The notes under the pieces are model-generated. The model was given only the letters and a program-made list of their open reading frames with translations. It made no database searches and was not told the origin of the DNA. Source: Saccopteryx bilineata (lineage: Eukaryota; Chordata; Mammalia; Chiroptera; Emballonuridae). From it: a stretch of 64,000 bases of DNA. Numbering within the stretch: position 1 is the stretch's first letter; each line of letters opens with the position of its first letter. The stretch covers positions 28,426,875-28,490,874 of the forward strand of contig NC_089495.1 in NCBI RefSeq assembly GCF_036850765.1, in the 5' to 3' direction. Positions 1-9,327 of the stretch are shown piece after piece. Both the position numbers and the translations under genes were made by a program.

Positions 1-829
1 TTCTATTTTCAGTTTTTTGAGGAACCACCATACTTTCTTCCATAATGGTTGTACTACTTTACATTCCCACCAACAGTGTATGAGGGTTCCTTTTTCTCCA
101 CAGCCTCTCCAACATTTGCTATTACCTGTCTTGCTAATAACAGCTAATCGAACAGGTATGAGGTGGTATCTCATTGCCGTTTTGATTTGCATTTCTCTAA
201 TAGCTAAAGAAGATGAGCATCTTTTCATATATCTGTTGGCCATTTGTATTTCTTCCTGGGAGAAGTGTCTATTCATATCCTCTTCCCATTTTTTTATTGG
301 ATTGTTTGTTTGTTGTTGAGTTTTATGAGTTCTTTGTATATTTTGGATATTAGGCCCTTATCTGAGCTGTTGTTTGAAAATATCATTTCCCATTTAGTTG
401 GCTTTCTGTTTATTTTGTTATCAGTTTCTCTTGCTGAGCAAAAACTTCTTAGTCTGATGTAGTCCCATTCATTAATTTTTGCCTTCACTTCTCTTGCCTG
501 TGGAGTCAAATTCATAAAATGCTCTTTAAAACCCAGGTCCATGAGTTGAATACCTATGTCTTCTTCTATGTACTTAATTGTTTCAGGTCTTATGTTTAGA
601 TCTTTGATCCATTTTGAGTTAATTTTTGTACAGGGGGAGAGACTGTAGTCCAGTTTCATTCTTTTGCATGTGGCTTTCCAGTTTTCCCAGCACCATTTAT
701 TGAAGAGGCTTTTAAAAAGAATTTTTTTAAAGTTCATTTTCTGAAGTATTCTTGTTGGCATATAAGAAAGCAATAGACTTTTGTATATTGATTTTGTATC
801 TTTTGACATTACTGTATTGGTTTACTATT
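1..829 (-). mobile_element. Old L1, 3' ORF2 part (left flank of nested insertion)
   Basis: This is the downstream part of an older L1 lying on the minus strand and running off the left edge. Frames at 294-809 encode the ORF2 stretch [19 protein letters not shown] followed by sequence collinear with the young L1 at about 1,500-2,170. Near 712-715 it jumps from the SLFNKW region straight to the [18 protein letters not shown] region, which in the young copy lie about 0.5 kb apart, so it carries an internal deletion. Its (AAAC)n tract at 300-319 is one unit shorter than the reading frame needs, so the frame ends there. It is the same element as 8,904-12,312, split by the younger L1. A decayed, non-functional relic. 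Confidence 0.9.
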
Positions 830-843
830 TCTAATAGTTTTTC
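830..843. repeat. Target-site duplication of young L1, left copy
   Basis: The 14 bases TCTAATAGTTTTTC are repeated exactly at 8,890-8,903 on the other side of the young L1. They belong to the old L1 and flank the poly-T (poly-A of the minus-strand element), as expected for target-primed reverse transcription. Confidence 0.93.
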
Positions 844-1125
844 TTTTTTTTTTTTTTTTTTTTAATAAATTTTTATTAATGGTAATGGGATGACATTAAT
901 AAATCAGAGTACATATATTCAAAGAAAACATGTCTAGGTTATTTTGTCATCAAATTATGTTGCAAACCCCTCGCCCAAAGTCAGGTTGTCCTCCGTCACC
1001 CTCTATCTAGTTCTCTGTGCCCCTCCCCCTCCCCCTAACTCTCTCCCTCCCTCCCTCCCATGTCCTCCCTCCCCCCCCACCCATGGTAACCACCACACTC
1101 TTGTCCATGTCTCTTAGTCTCATTT
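844..1125 (-). other. Young L1 3' UTR, G-rich tract and poly-A tail
   Basis: Plus-strand T's at 844-863 are the poly-A tail. An AATAAA signal is readable on the minus strand at 872-877. On the minus strand, 1,018-1,085 is a G-rich, polypurine tract with several runs of three or more G's, a common property of mammalian L1 3' UTRs that can form a G-quadruplex. There is no reading frame. Confidence 0.85.
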
Positions 1126-4100
1126 TTATGTTCCACCAATGTATGGAATCATGTAATTCTTGTTTTTTTCTGATTTACTTATTTCACTCCTTATAATATT
1201 ATCAAGATCCCACCATTTTGCTGTAAATGATCTGATGTCATCATTTCTTATGGCTGAGTAGTATTCCATAGTGTATATGTGCCACATCTTCTTAATCCAG
1301 TCTTCTATTGAAGGGCTTTTTGGCTGTTTCCATGTCTTGGCCACTGTGAACAGTGCTGCAATGAACATGGGACTACATGTGTCTTCACGTATCAATGTTT
1401 CTGAGTTTTTGGGGTATATACCCAGTAGAGGGATTGCTGGGTCATAAGGTAGTTCTATTTGCAGTTTTTTGAGGAACCACCATACTTTCCTCCATAATGG
1501 TTGTACTACTTTACAGTCCCACCAACAGTGAATGAGGGTTCCTTTTTCTCCACAGCCTCTCCAACATTTGCTATTACCCGTCTTGTTGATAATAGCTAAT
1601 CTAACAGGAGTGAGGTGGTATCTCATTGTAGTTTTGATTTGCATTTCTCTAATAACTAATGAAGCTGAGCATCTTTTCATATATCTGTTGGCCATTTGTA
1701 TCTCTTCCTGGGAGAAGTGTCTGTTCATATCCTCTTCCCATTTTTTTATGGGATTGTTTGTTTGTTTGTTTGTTGTTGAGTTTTATGAGTTCTTTGTAAA
1801 TTTTGGATATTAGGCCCTTATCTGAGCTGTCGTTTGAAAATATCAGTTCCCATATAGTTGGCTGTCTGTTTATTTTGATATCAGTTTCTCTTGCTGAGCA
1901 AAAACTTTTAATTCTGATGTAGTCCCATTCATTTATCTTTTCCTTCACTTCTCTTGCCATTGGAGTCAAGTTCATAAAATGTTCTTTAAAACCCAGGTCC
2001 ATGATTTTAGTACCTATGTCTTCTTCTATGTACTTTATTGTTTCAGGTCTTATATTTAGGTCTTTGATCCATTTTGAATTAATTTTAGTACATGGGGACA
2101 GGCTGTAGTCGAGTTTCATTCTTTTGCATGTGGCTTTCCAGTTTTCCCAACACCATTTGTTGAAGAGGCTTTCTTTTCTCCATTGTGTGTTCTTGGCCCC
2201 TTTATCAAAGATTATTTGACCATATATATGTGGTTTTATTTCTGGGCTTTCTATTCTGTTCCATTGGTCTGAGTGTCTATTTTTTTGCCAATACCATGCT
2301 GTTTTGATTATCGTGGCCCTATAATATAGTTTAAAGTCAGGTATTGTAATGCCCCCAGCTTCATTCTTTTTCCTTAGGATTGTTTTGGCTATTCGGGGTT
2401 TTTTATAGTTCCATATAAATCTGATGATTTTTTGTTCCATTTCTTTAAAAAATCTCATAGGGATTTTGATGGGAATTGCATTAAATTTGTATATTGCTTT
2501 GGGTAATATGGCCATTTTGATTATATTTATTCTTCCTATCCAAGAACAAGGAATATTTTTCCATCTCATTATATCTTTTTCGATTTCCCTTAACAATGCT
2601 TTGTAATTTTCATTATATAGGTCCTTTACGTTCTTTGTTATGTTTATTCCTAGGTATTTTATTTTTTTTGTTGCAATCGTGAAGGGGATTATTTTTTTGA
2701 GTTCGTTTTCTAATATTTCATTGTTGGCATATAGAAAGGCTATGGACTTTTGTATGTTAATTTTGTATCCTGCGACCTTACTGTATTGGTTTATTGTTTC
2801 TAATAATCTCTTTGTGGAGTCCTTCGGGTTTTCGATGTATAGGATCATATCATCAGCAAAAAGTGATAGCTTTACTTCTTCTTTTCCGATATGGATGCCT
2901 TTTATTTCTTTGTCTTGTCTGATTGCTCTGGCCAGAACTTCTAGCACCACGTTGAATAAGAGTGGAGAGAGTGGACAACCCTGTCTTGTTCCTGATTTAA
3001 AGTAGAAAGTCCTCAGTTTTATGCCGTTTAATAGGATGTTGGCTGATGGTTTATCATATATGGCCTTTATCATGTTGAGATATTTTCCTTCTATACCCAT
3101 TTTGTTGAGAGTCTTAAACATAAAATTGTGTTGTATTTTATCAAAAGCCTTTTCTGCATCTATTGATAAGATCATGTGGTTTTTGTTCTTTGTTTTGTTG
3201 ATATGGTGTATTACGTTAACCGTTTTGCGTATGTTGAACCATCCTTGAGATTCTGGGATGAATCCCACTTGATCATGATGTATTATTTTTTTAATATGTT
3301 GTTGTATTCGGTTTGCCAGTATTTTGTTTAGTATTTTAGCATCTGTATTCATTAGCGATATTGGTCTGTAATTTTCTTTCTTTGTGCCATCCTTGCCAGG
3401 TTTTGGTATGAGGGTTATGTTGGCCTCATAAAATGTGTTTGGAAGTATTGCTTCTTCTTCAATTTTTTGGAAGACTTTGAGTAGAATAGGAACCATCTTC
3501 TTTGAATGTTTGATAGAATTCACTAGTATAACCGTCTGGGCCTGGACTTTTATTTTGGGGGAGATTTTTAATAGTTTTTTCTATTTCCTCCCTGCTGATT
3601 GGTCTGTTTAGGCTTTCTGCTTCTTCATGACTCAGTCTAGGAAGGTTGTATTGTTCTAGGAATTTATCCATCTCTTCTAGATTGTTGTATTTGGTGGCAT
3701 ATAATTTTTCATAGTATTCTACCATAATTCTTTGTATTTCTATGATGTCTGTGGTGATCTCTCCTCTTTCATTTTGGATTTTATTTATTTGAGTCCTGTG
3801 TCTTTTTTCCTTGGTGAGTCTTGCCAAGGGTTTGTCAATTTTGTTGATCTTTTCAAAGAACCAGCTCCTTGTTTTATTGATTTTTTCTATAGTTTTTCTG
3901 TTCTCTATTTCATTTATTTCTGCTCTGATTTTTATTATCTCCTTTCTTCGGCTGGTTTTGGGTTGTCTTTGTTCTTCTTTTTCTAGTTCCTTAAGGTGTG
4001 AAGTTAAGTGGTTTACTTCGGCTCTCTCTTGTTTGTTCATATAGGCCTGAAGTGATATGAACTTTCCTCTTATTACTGCTTTTGCTGCATCCCAGAGATT

Positions 4101-4955
4101 CTGATATGTCGTATTTTCATTTTCATTTGTCTGTATATATCTTTTGATTTCTGCGCTTATTTCTTCTTTGACCCATTCATTTTTTAGAAGTATGTTGTTT
4201 AGTTTCCACATTTTTGTGGGTTTTTCCCCCTCTTTTTTGCAGTTGAATTCTAGTTTCAAGGTTTTATGATCAGAAAATATGCTTGGTACAATTTCAATTT
4301 TTCTAAATTTGCTGATATTGTCTTTGTGGCCCAACATATGGTCAATTCTTGAGAATGTTCCATGTACACTAGAGAAAAATGTATACTCTGTCGCTTTGGG
4401 ATGAAGTGTCCTGTAGATGTCTATCATATCCAGGTGTTCTAGTATTTCGTTTAAGGCCACTATATCTTTATTGATTCTCTGTTTGGATGACCGATCTAGA
4501 GCCGTCAGCGGTGTATTGAGGTCTCCAAGTATGATTGTATTTTTGTTAGTTTTTGTTTTAAGGTCAATAAGTAGCTGTCTTATATATTTTGGTGCTCCTT
4601 GGTTTGGTGCATATATATTAAGGATTGTTATGTCTTCTTGATTCAACTTCCCCTTAATCATTATGAAATGACCATTTTTGTCTCTGAGTACTTTTTCTGT
4701 CTTGTAGTCAGCATTATTAGATATGAGTATTGCTACGCCTGCTTTTTTTTGGGTGTTGTTTGCTTGGAGTATTGTTTTCCAGCCTTTCACTTTGAATTTG
4801 TTTTTATCCTTGTTGCTTAGATGTGTTTCTTGTAGGCAGCATATAGTTGGATTTTCTTTTTTAATCCATTCTGCTACTCTGTGTCTTTTTATTGGTAAGT
4901 TTAATCCATTTACATTTAGTGTAATTATTGACACTTGTGGGTTCCCTACTGCCAT
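1126..4955 (-). pseudogene. Young L1 ORF2 (endonuclease-reverse transcriptase), two frameshifts
   Basis: L1 ORF2p nicks target DNA and reverse-transcribes L1 RNA there. The start at 4,955 ([17 protein letters not shown]) places the endonuclease residues at the family's usual numbers: N14, E43, Y115, D145, N147, D205, D229 and H230 are all present. The reverse transcriptase follows, with its FADD catalytic motif at 2,849-2,860. The C-terminal CCHC motif (C-x3-C-x7-H-x4-C) lies at 1,513-1,566. The frame breaks twice. At about 3,490-3,500 it shifts in a way that fits loss of 2 bases. At the (AAAC)n tract, 1,754-1,773, there is one extra 4-base unit. Removing both changes gives 3,828 bases, 1,275 codons plus stop, the standard L1 ORF2 length. 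No stop besides those caused by the shifts was seen. Non-functional as written. Confidence 0.95.
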
Positions 4956-5280
4956 TTTATAAATTGCTTTCTGTTAGTTTTGTATCTAGTTTGATTCTTC
5001 TCTTTTGTTTTTCTATCATTTGTTTTTGTTTGTTTGTGTTCCATACTTCTTTCCTCTGTTGCTACCTTTTTTAAGTCAAGTGTTTTTGTGGTGGTTTTTT
5101 TAAGGGTGGTTACCATTAAGTAATGAAAAGGGTACCTACCATATTCATTGTAGTACCCCATCTTGTAAGTATTTCTGCACTTCATCATCCTTTGCTACTG
5201 TTAATCTCCATCCTCTCCCCCCTTTTTTTCCTTTGTTGTCACAGTTTAAGTTTGGTTTTATTGTGTTCTTGGTGGAGCTG
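4956..5280 (-). other. Young L1 inter-ORF spacer
   Basis: This 325-base region separates ORF1 from ORF2. It is longer than the human L1 spacer. An 80-codon open frame (5,188-4,946) crosses it, and its stop overlaps the ORF2 start (ATGGCAGTAG). It is basic and Lys/Thr-rich with no recognised domain. It may be chance, or a reinitiation arrangement for ORF2. Confidence 0.6.
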
Positions 5281-6276
5281 TTACTTGTGGTGTTGTTTTC
5301 TTTTGTTCTTTGAATCTGGTTGGAAAACCCCCCTTAGTATTTCCTGGAGTGGGGGCTTTCTGTTGATAAATTCTCTCATCTTTTCTGTATTTGTGAATGT
5401 TTTTATATCTCCTTCATACTTGAAGGATAGCTTTGATGGGTATAGTATTCTTGGCTGAAAGTTCCTCTCTTTCAGGGCTTTAAATATTGGGGTCCACTCT
5501 CTTCTAGCTTGTAGAGTTTCTGCTGAGAAATCTGATGATAATCTAATAGGCCTTCCTTTATATGTTGTACTCTTCTTTTCCCTGGCTGCCTTGAGAATTT
5601 TTTCTTTGTCATTGGTTTGTGTCATCTTCATTATGATGTGCCTTGGAGTGGGTTTGTTGGGGTTAAGAAAACTTGGTGTTCTGTTTGCTTCTTGAATTTG
5701 AGGCTTTAGTTCCTTCCACAGGCTTGGGAAGTTCTCGTCTATTATTTGTTTGAGTATATTCTCCATTCCATTTTCTTTCTCTTCTCCCTCTGATATACCT
5801 ATTATTCTTATGTTATTCTTTCTGATGGAGTCAGACAATTCCTGTAGGGCTTTCTCATTTTTTATTATTTTTGAGTCTCTTTCTTCTTCTCTCTGTTGTG
5901 CCTCAAGTTGTTTGTCTTCTATTTCACTAATCCTATCTTCAATCTGGGCTGTTCTGTTAGCTAAGCTTGTTACCTCGTTTTTCAGCTCGTGAATTGAGTT
6001 TTTCATTTCTGTTTGATTTGTTTTTATAGTTTCAATTTCCTTGGTAATATATTCTTTGTGTTCATTGAGTTGTTTTCTGATCTCCCTATATTGCCTTTCT
6101 GTGTTTTCTTGTATATCTCTGAGTATTTTTAAGATTTCTATTTTAAATTCTCTGTCATTTAGCTCCAAGGCTTCCAATATGTTAAGTCTTTTCTCCATAG
6201 ATTTTTCCACATCTATTTGTGTTACCTCTCTTTCTTTTGTATCCATAATATTCGATTTCCTCTTTCTTATCGGCAT
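5281..6276 (-). CDS. Young L1 ORF1 protein (RNA-binding chaperone), intact
   Basis: A 331-codon uninterrupted frame, close to the 338 residues of human ORF1p. ORF1p forms trimers that coat L1 RNA in cytoplasmic particles and act as a nucleic-acid chaperone. The first 40 or so residues are basic and polar. Residues about 40-150 form a long heptad-rich coiled coil (KSMEKRLNILEALEL to IEDRISEIEDKQLEAQ). The RRM starts near NNIRIIGISEGEE and runs to about residue 250. The C-terminal domain carries the conserved LQARREWTPIFKALKE and FQPRILYPSKLSF stretches. The Met at 6,276 is chosen because it opens the long frame just after the T-rich leader and gives family length. No stop or frameshift is visible, so the protein could still be made. 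It is transposon-encoded, not a host gene. Confidence 0.93.
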   Translation of the reverse strand: MPIRKRKSNIMDTKEREVTQIDVEKSMEKRLNILEALELNDREFKIEILKILRDIQENTERQYREIRKQLNEHKEYITKEIETIKTNQTEMKNSIHELKNEVTSLANRTAQIEDRISEIEDKQLEAQQREEERDSKIIKNEKALQELSDSIRKNNIRIIGISEGEEKENGMENILKQIIDENFPSLWKELKPQIQEANRTPSFLNPNKPTPRHIIMKMTQTNDKEKILKAAREKKSTTYKGRPIRLSSDFSAETLQARREWTPIFKALKERNFQPRILYPSKLSFKYEGDIKTFTNTEKMREFINRKPPLQEILRGVFQPDSKNKRKQHHK

Positions 6277-6299
6277 CTGAGGGTGGACTTATTGATAGC

Positions 6300-7260
6300 A
6301 CTAATTAGAATTAATAAAGAGTAAAAAAAAAAAAAAAAAAAAGGGTAAAACACCCCACAAAAAAAAACAGTAATAATTTATTATTTCCCCCTTTTTTTTT
6401 CTCTCTTCTCTTTCCCTCCTCTCCCCTCCTCAAGGAAATATCGTGCCTATAATGGAGGGCCTGATTTGGGGTGGAGAGTTCAAGGGGCAAAAAAAAGGGA
6501 GTAGGGACCTACTAAATGCAAAAAAAAAAAAATCTTAGACAAGCATAAGATGATTTGCTTGTAAGTGATGGTCAAGTAAGCGATATACTGAGAGGGATAA
6601 GAGGGAATCAGAAAAAAGGACCAAAAAAGAATAATAAAGAAGAAAAAATAAAAATAATAAGTAAAAATCTGTTGTATTAAGTGGAGCGAAGACTAAATAC
6701 CATGGAGACCTTGGGTTGGGAGGACCCAAAATGCCACAAAAATAAACAAACAAGAGAGAAAAAAAAAATAAAAACAAAAGCAAAAAAGAGAAATAAAGCC
6801 AAAAAAAAAAAAAAAAGCCTTGAGTCCCAATTTAACTAATTTGTTCGTGATTGAGGATTACATGGGAGGAAAGTAAAATGAGAAAAGAAAAAAACGAATA
6901 GAAAGGAAAAAATAAGAAAAAGAGAAAAACGAAGGAAGAAATAAAATATGAGGAGAAAAAAACAAAATAAAGCAAGACAAAACAAACAAACAAACAAAAA
7001 AACAAAAAAAAAAACAAAAGAGGAGAGAGTGAGAGTTAAGTGTTTTGGAGTATAACCTTAAAGGAGGGTGAGGATCAAGAAGAAAAATAAAATGCAACAC
7101 TCATGGGTAGTGGAGTTCAAGAAAGGGGAAGCATACGATGGGCAGAGAATAGAAGGACCAAGGTGGAGGAAATAAAGGCAAAAAGATAGAAGAAACAAAC
7201 AATAACAAAATAAAAAAAATAAAAAAAAAATAAAAAAAATTAGTGGATCAAGTTGTAAAG
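6300..7260 (-). repeat. T-rich low-complexity leader before ORF1
   Basis: The plus strand shows repeated runs of 7-18 A's mixed with AAAAT and AAAC motifs, so the L1 sense RNA would be U-rich here. No tandem unit is regular. Short hydrophobic frames rich in Phe and Leu on the minus strand follow from this composition and are not called as genes. Confidence 0.75.
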
Positions 7261-8178
7261 TCTGTGGGTTTTTCTTGATTTTGAGAGGTTAACTTCTTCC
7301 TTTTTCTTTTCTCTCCCTCTTCCTAGTCGGTGACTCTGTACCCCAGGCTCTGCCCCTGTGTCACTCTTAGGTAGGGATTTGCAGTTGATGGGATTCTATG
7401 GCAATGTCATATAATTGGCTTTAGTCTTGCTGGAAGTAAAGGCTTGTTGGCGTTTGCAGGGTCCAACGATGAGAGAGTTTGCTTTCCTGGATTCTCTCTC
7501 CTGGTCCCCCCTTTCTGAATTAGCAGCCTGTTGATCCAGCTATAAGGCTGCAACTGCTTCTGCCTGGGGAGTAAGAGGCTCAAAGAGCTGGGAAATCCCC
7601 ACTCTATCCCCACTCAGTGCAAGGCTTTGGGAAAGGCTCTGACAGTCAGGGCCTCCAGTGTAATCAGGCGGGGGTGGGAGTCAATTGTTATCAAGGTGAC
7701 TGTTCAGCACCTATCATTTAGTTGGACCTCTCAACCCAGGCTTTCCACACTTTGTAGCCTGTTTTTGCAGGGAAGAGGAGGCACTAGTCTCTGCTTGCAA
7801 CTAGTGTAGTATAGACCTTATTATCTGCCAAGTCCTTCTTGTTAGCGTTTATCCCTGAATATGGGGGCTCTATCAATCAGAAGTTACCCCCGCCCCTTTA
7901 GCGAGAGGCACTTAAAAAATATCACGCCTCTTGTCTTGGATCGCTGAACTGAGAGAGATCTTATCAATTAGAACCGAAGGTGCGCACATTTTATGGGTTA
8001 AGCTAATTTCAGTGATTGGGTCGCAGCTGTGCTCCAGAGAGTATTTCAGGCTGCCTACGCGCCCCTCGCCCAACGCTTGATTGTTAGCTCCAATGGCTGG
8101 GTAAGGTGCCCCGTCCACGGAGAGAATCTCCTGACTAGGAAAGACAGGTTTGGCGCCCCTCCCAGACTATGGCACGGG

Positions 8179-8695
8179 CCCGTGGCTTCTCAGAGCACGC
8201 CGGTGGCTGCCGGCACTCCCCGGGACGCGGCTGGGGGGGGGGCGCGGCTTCCCAGAGCTCTCCGGTGGTTGCCGGCACGGATGTGGCCGCTCGGGGCGCG
8301 CGCGCGGCTTTCCAGAGCACTCCGGAGGTTGCCGGCACGGATGTGGCCGCTCGGGGCGCGCGCGCGGCTTCCCAGAGCACTCCGGAGGTTGCCGGCACGG
8401 ATGTGGCCGCTCGGGGCGCGCGCGCGGCTTCCCAGAGCACTCCGGAGGTTGCCGGCACGGATGTGGCCGCTCGGGGCGCGCGCGCGGCTTCCCAGAGCAC
8501 TCCGGAGGTTGCCGGCACGGATGTGGCCGCTCGGGGTGCGCGCGCGGCTTCTCAGAACGCGGTTGGGGGGGGCGCGTGGCCTCTCAGAGCACGCCCGCGG
8601 TTGTGGGCACTCCCCGGGACGCGGCAAGTGCGGGGGGCGTGCGGCTTCTCAGAGCAGGCTGGTGGCTGCCGGCACTCCCCGGGACGCGGCGCGGG
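8179..8695 (-). repeat. CpG-rich 60-bp monomer array in L1 5' UTR
   Basis: The array has a period of about 60 bp. Units starting at 8,281, 8,341, 8,401 and 8,461 are nearly identical (8,341-8,520 identical in all three, one change in the first). Each carries ATGTGGCCGCTCGGGG, a run of alternating GC, then CAGAGCACTCCGGAGG. Flanking units (about 8,179-8,280 and 8,540-8,695) share the CAGAGC...GGTTGCCGGCAC core but carry CTCCCCGGGACGCGG instead of GGATGTGGCCGCTCGGGG. It resembles the monomer arrays that drive transcription in some other mammalian L1s. It is the only CpG island in the window. Confidence 0.9.
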
Positions 8696-8867
8696 CAGCT
8701 GCACGCGTGGGTTGACTCACCACAGGCGCATTCCCTCCTCAGCAACAGTCCTTTTGCTTTCAGTGTGTGTGTGGAACTCTAGGATGCTCCGAAGATAAAT
8801 TTTTCTGTTTCTAGTTGACAAATTTGTTGAGATTTTGGGGAGATCTGTCAGACGCGCTGCTCACGGC

Positions 8868-8885
8868 GCCATCTTCGTGACGTCA
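8868..8885 (-). promoter_or_regulatory. YY1-like and CRE-like sites at L1 5' end
   Basis: On the sense strand the L1 begins with a perfect CRE palindrome TGACGTCA (8,878-8,885), followed by AAGATGGC (8,868-8,875), which matches the YY1 core. In human L1 a YY1 site near the first bases positions transcription start; a similar role here is inferred from position and motif only. Confidence 0.7.
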
Positions 8886-8889
8886 CTCC

Positions 8890-8903
8890 TCTAATAGTTT
8901 TTC
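8890..8903. repeat. Target-site duplication of young L1, right copy
   Basis: Exact copy of 830-843. Old L1 sequence resumes immediately (ATTGGAGTCTTTGGGG), collinear with the young ORF2 at about 2,800-2,820. Confidence 0.93.
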
Positions 8904-9295
8904 ATTGGAGTCTTTGGGGTTTTCTATATACAGGATCATGTCATCTACAAACAGTGATACCTTTATTTCTTCTTTCTCCATATAGATGCCTTTTATTTCT
9001 TTCTATTGCCTGATTGCTCTGGCTAAACCTTCCAGAACTATGTTAAATAAGAGTGGAGAGAGTGGGCAACCTTGTCTTTTTTCTGGTTTTAGAGGAAAAG
9101 CCTTCATTTTTTCACCATTTAAAGCGATAGTTGCTGATGGTTTGTCATATTTGGCCTTTATTATGTTTAATATGGCTAAACCTGCTGTTCTTTGGGTATT
9201 ATTTGTTTGGAGAATTATTTCCCAACCTTTCACTTTGAGTCTACTTTTGTTCTTCCAGCTTAGATATGTTTCTTGAAGGGAGCATACAATTGGGT

Positions 9296-9300
<5 letters not shown>

Positions 9301-9327
<27 letters not shown>

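Larger units (their letters stand above)
844..8889 (-). mobile_element. Young full-length LINE-1, about 8.05 kb
   Basis: This is a complete autonomous-type L1 in minus orientation. In sense order it has a 2.6-kb 5' UTR (8,889-6,277), ORF1 (6,276-5,281), a 325-base spacer, ORF2 (4,955-1,126), a 3' UTR (1,125-864) and a poly-A tail (864-844). It is bounded by a perfect 14-bp target duplication and inserted into an older L1. The exact duplication, intact ORF1, CpG-rich promoter and only two small ORF2 indels indicate a recent insertion. It cannot move by itself as written because ORF2 is frameshifted. It is longer than the roughly 6 kb of human L1, mostly because of the long 5' UTR. Confidence 0.95.
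6277..8889 (-). promoter_or_regulatory. Young L1 5' UTR and internal promoter
   Basis: This is a 2.6-kb leader in sense orientation on the minus strand. The outer part (8,889 to about 8,100) is CpG-rich and contains the monomer array. The middle (8,100-7,260) is mixed sequence. The inner part (about 7,260-6,300) is strongly T-rich on the sense strand, with many homopolymer runs, immediately before ORF1. It contains no long credible protein; the open frames in it are low-complexity or monomer artefacts. Confidence 0.85.

Noticed and set aside
2424..4962. Hydrophobic plus-strand frames across the young L1
   Set aside because: Antisense shadows of ORF2.
8179..8695. CRISPR-like array
   Set aside because: The units are directly adjacent with no variable spacers, and the setting is a mammalian L1 promoter.
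8029..8798. Long GC-rich frames (up to 228 codons) as proteins
   Set aside because: They are the 60-bp L1 monomers read in several frames at once, with no domain and no start context favouring one.
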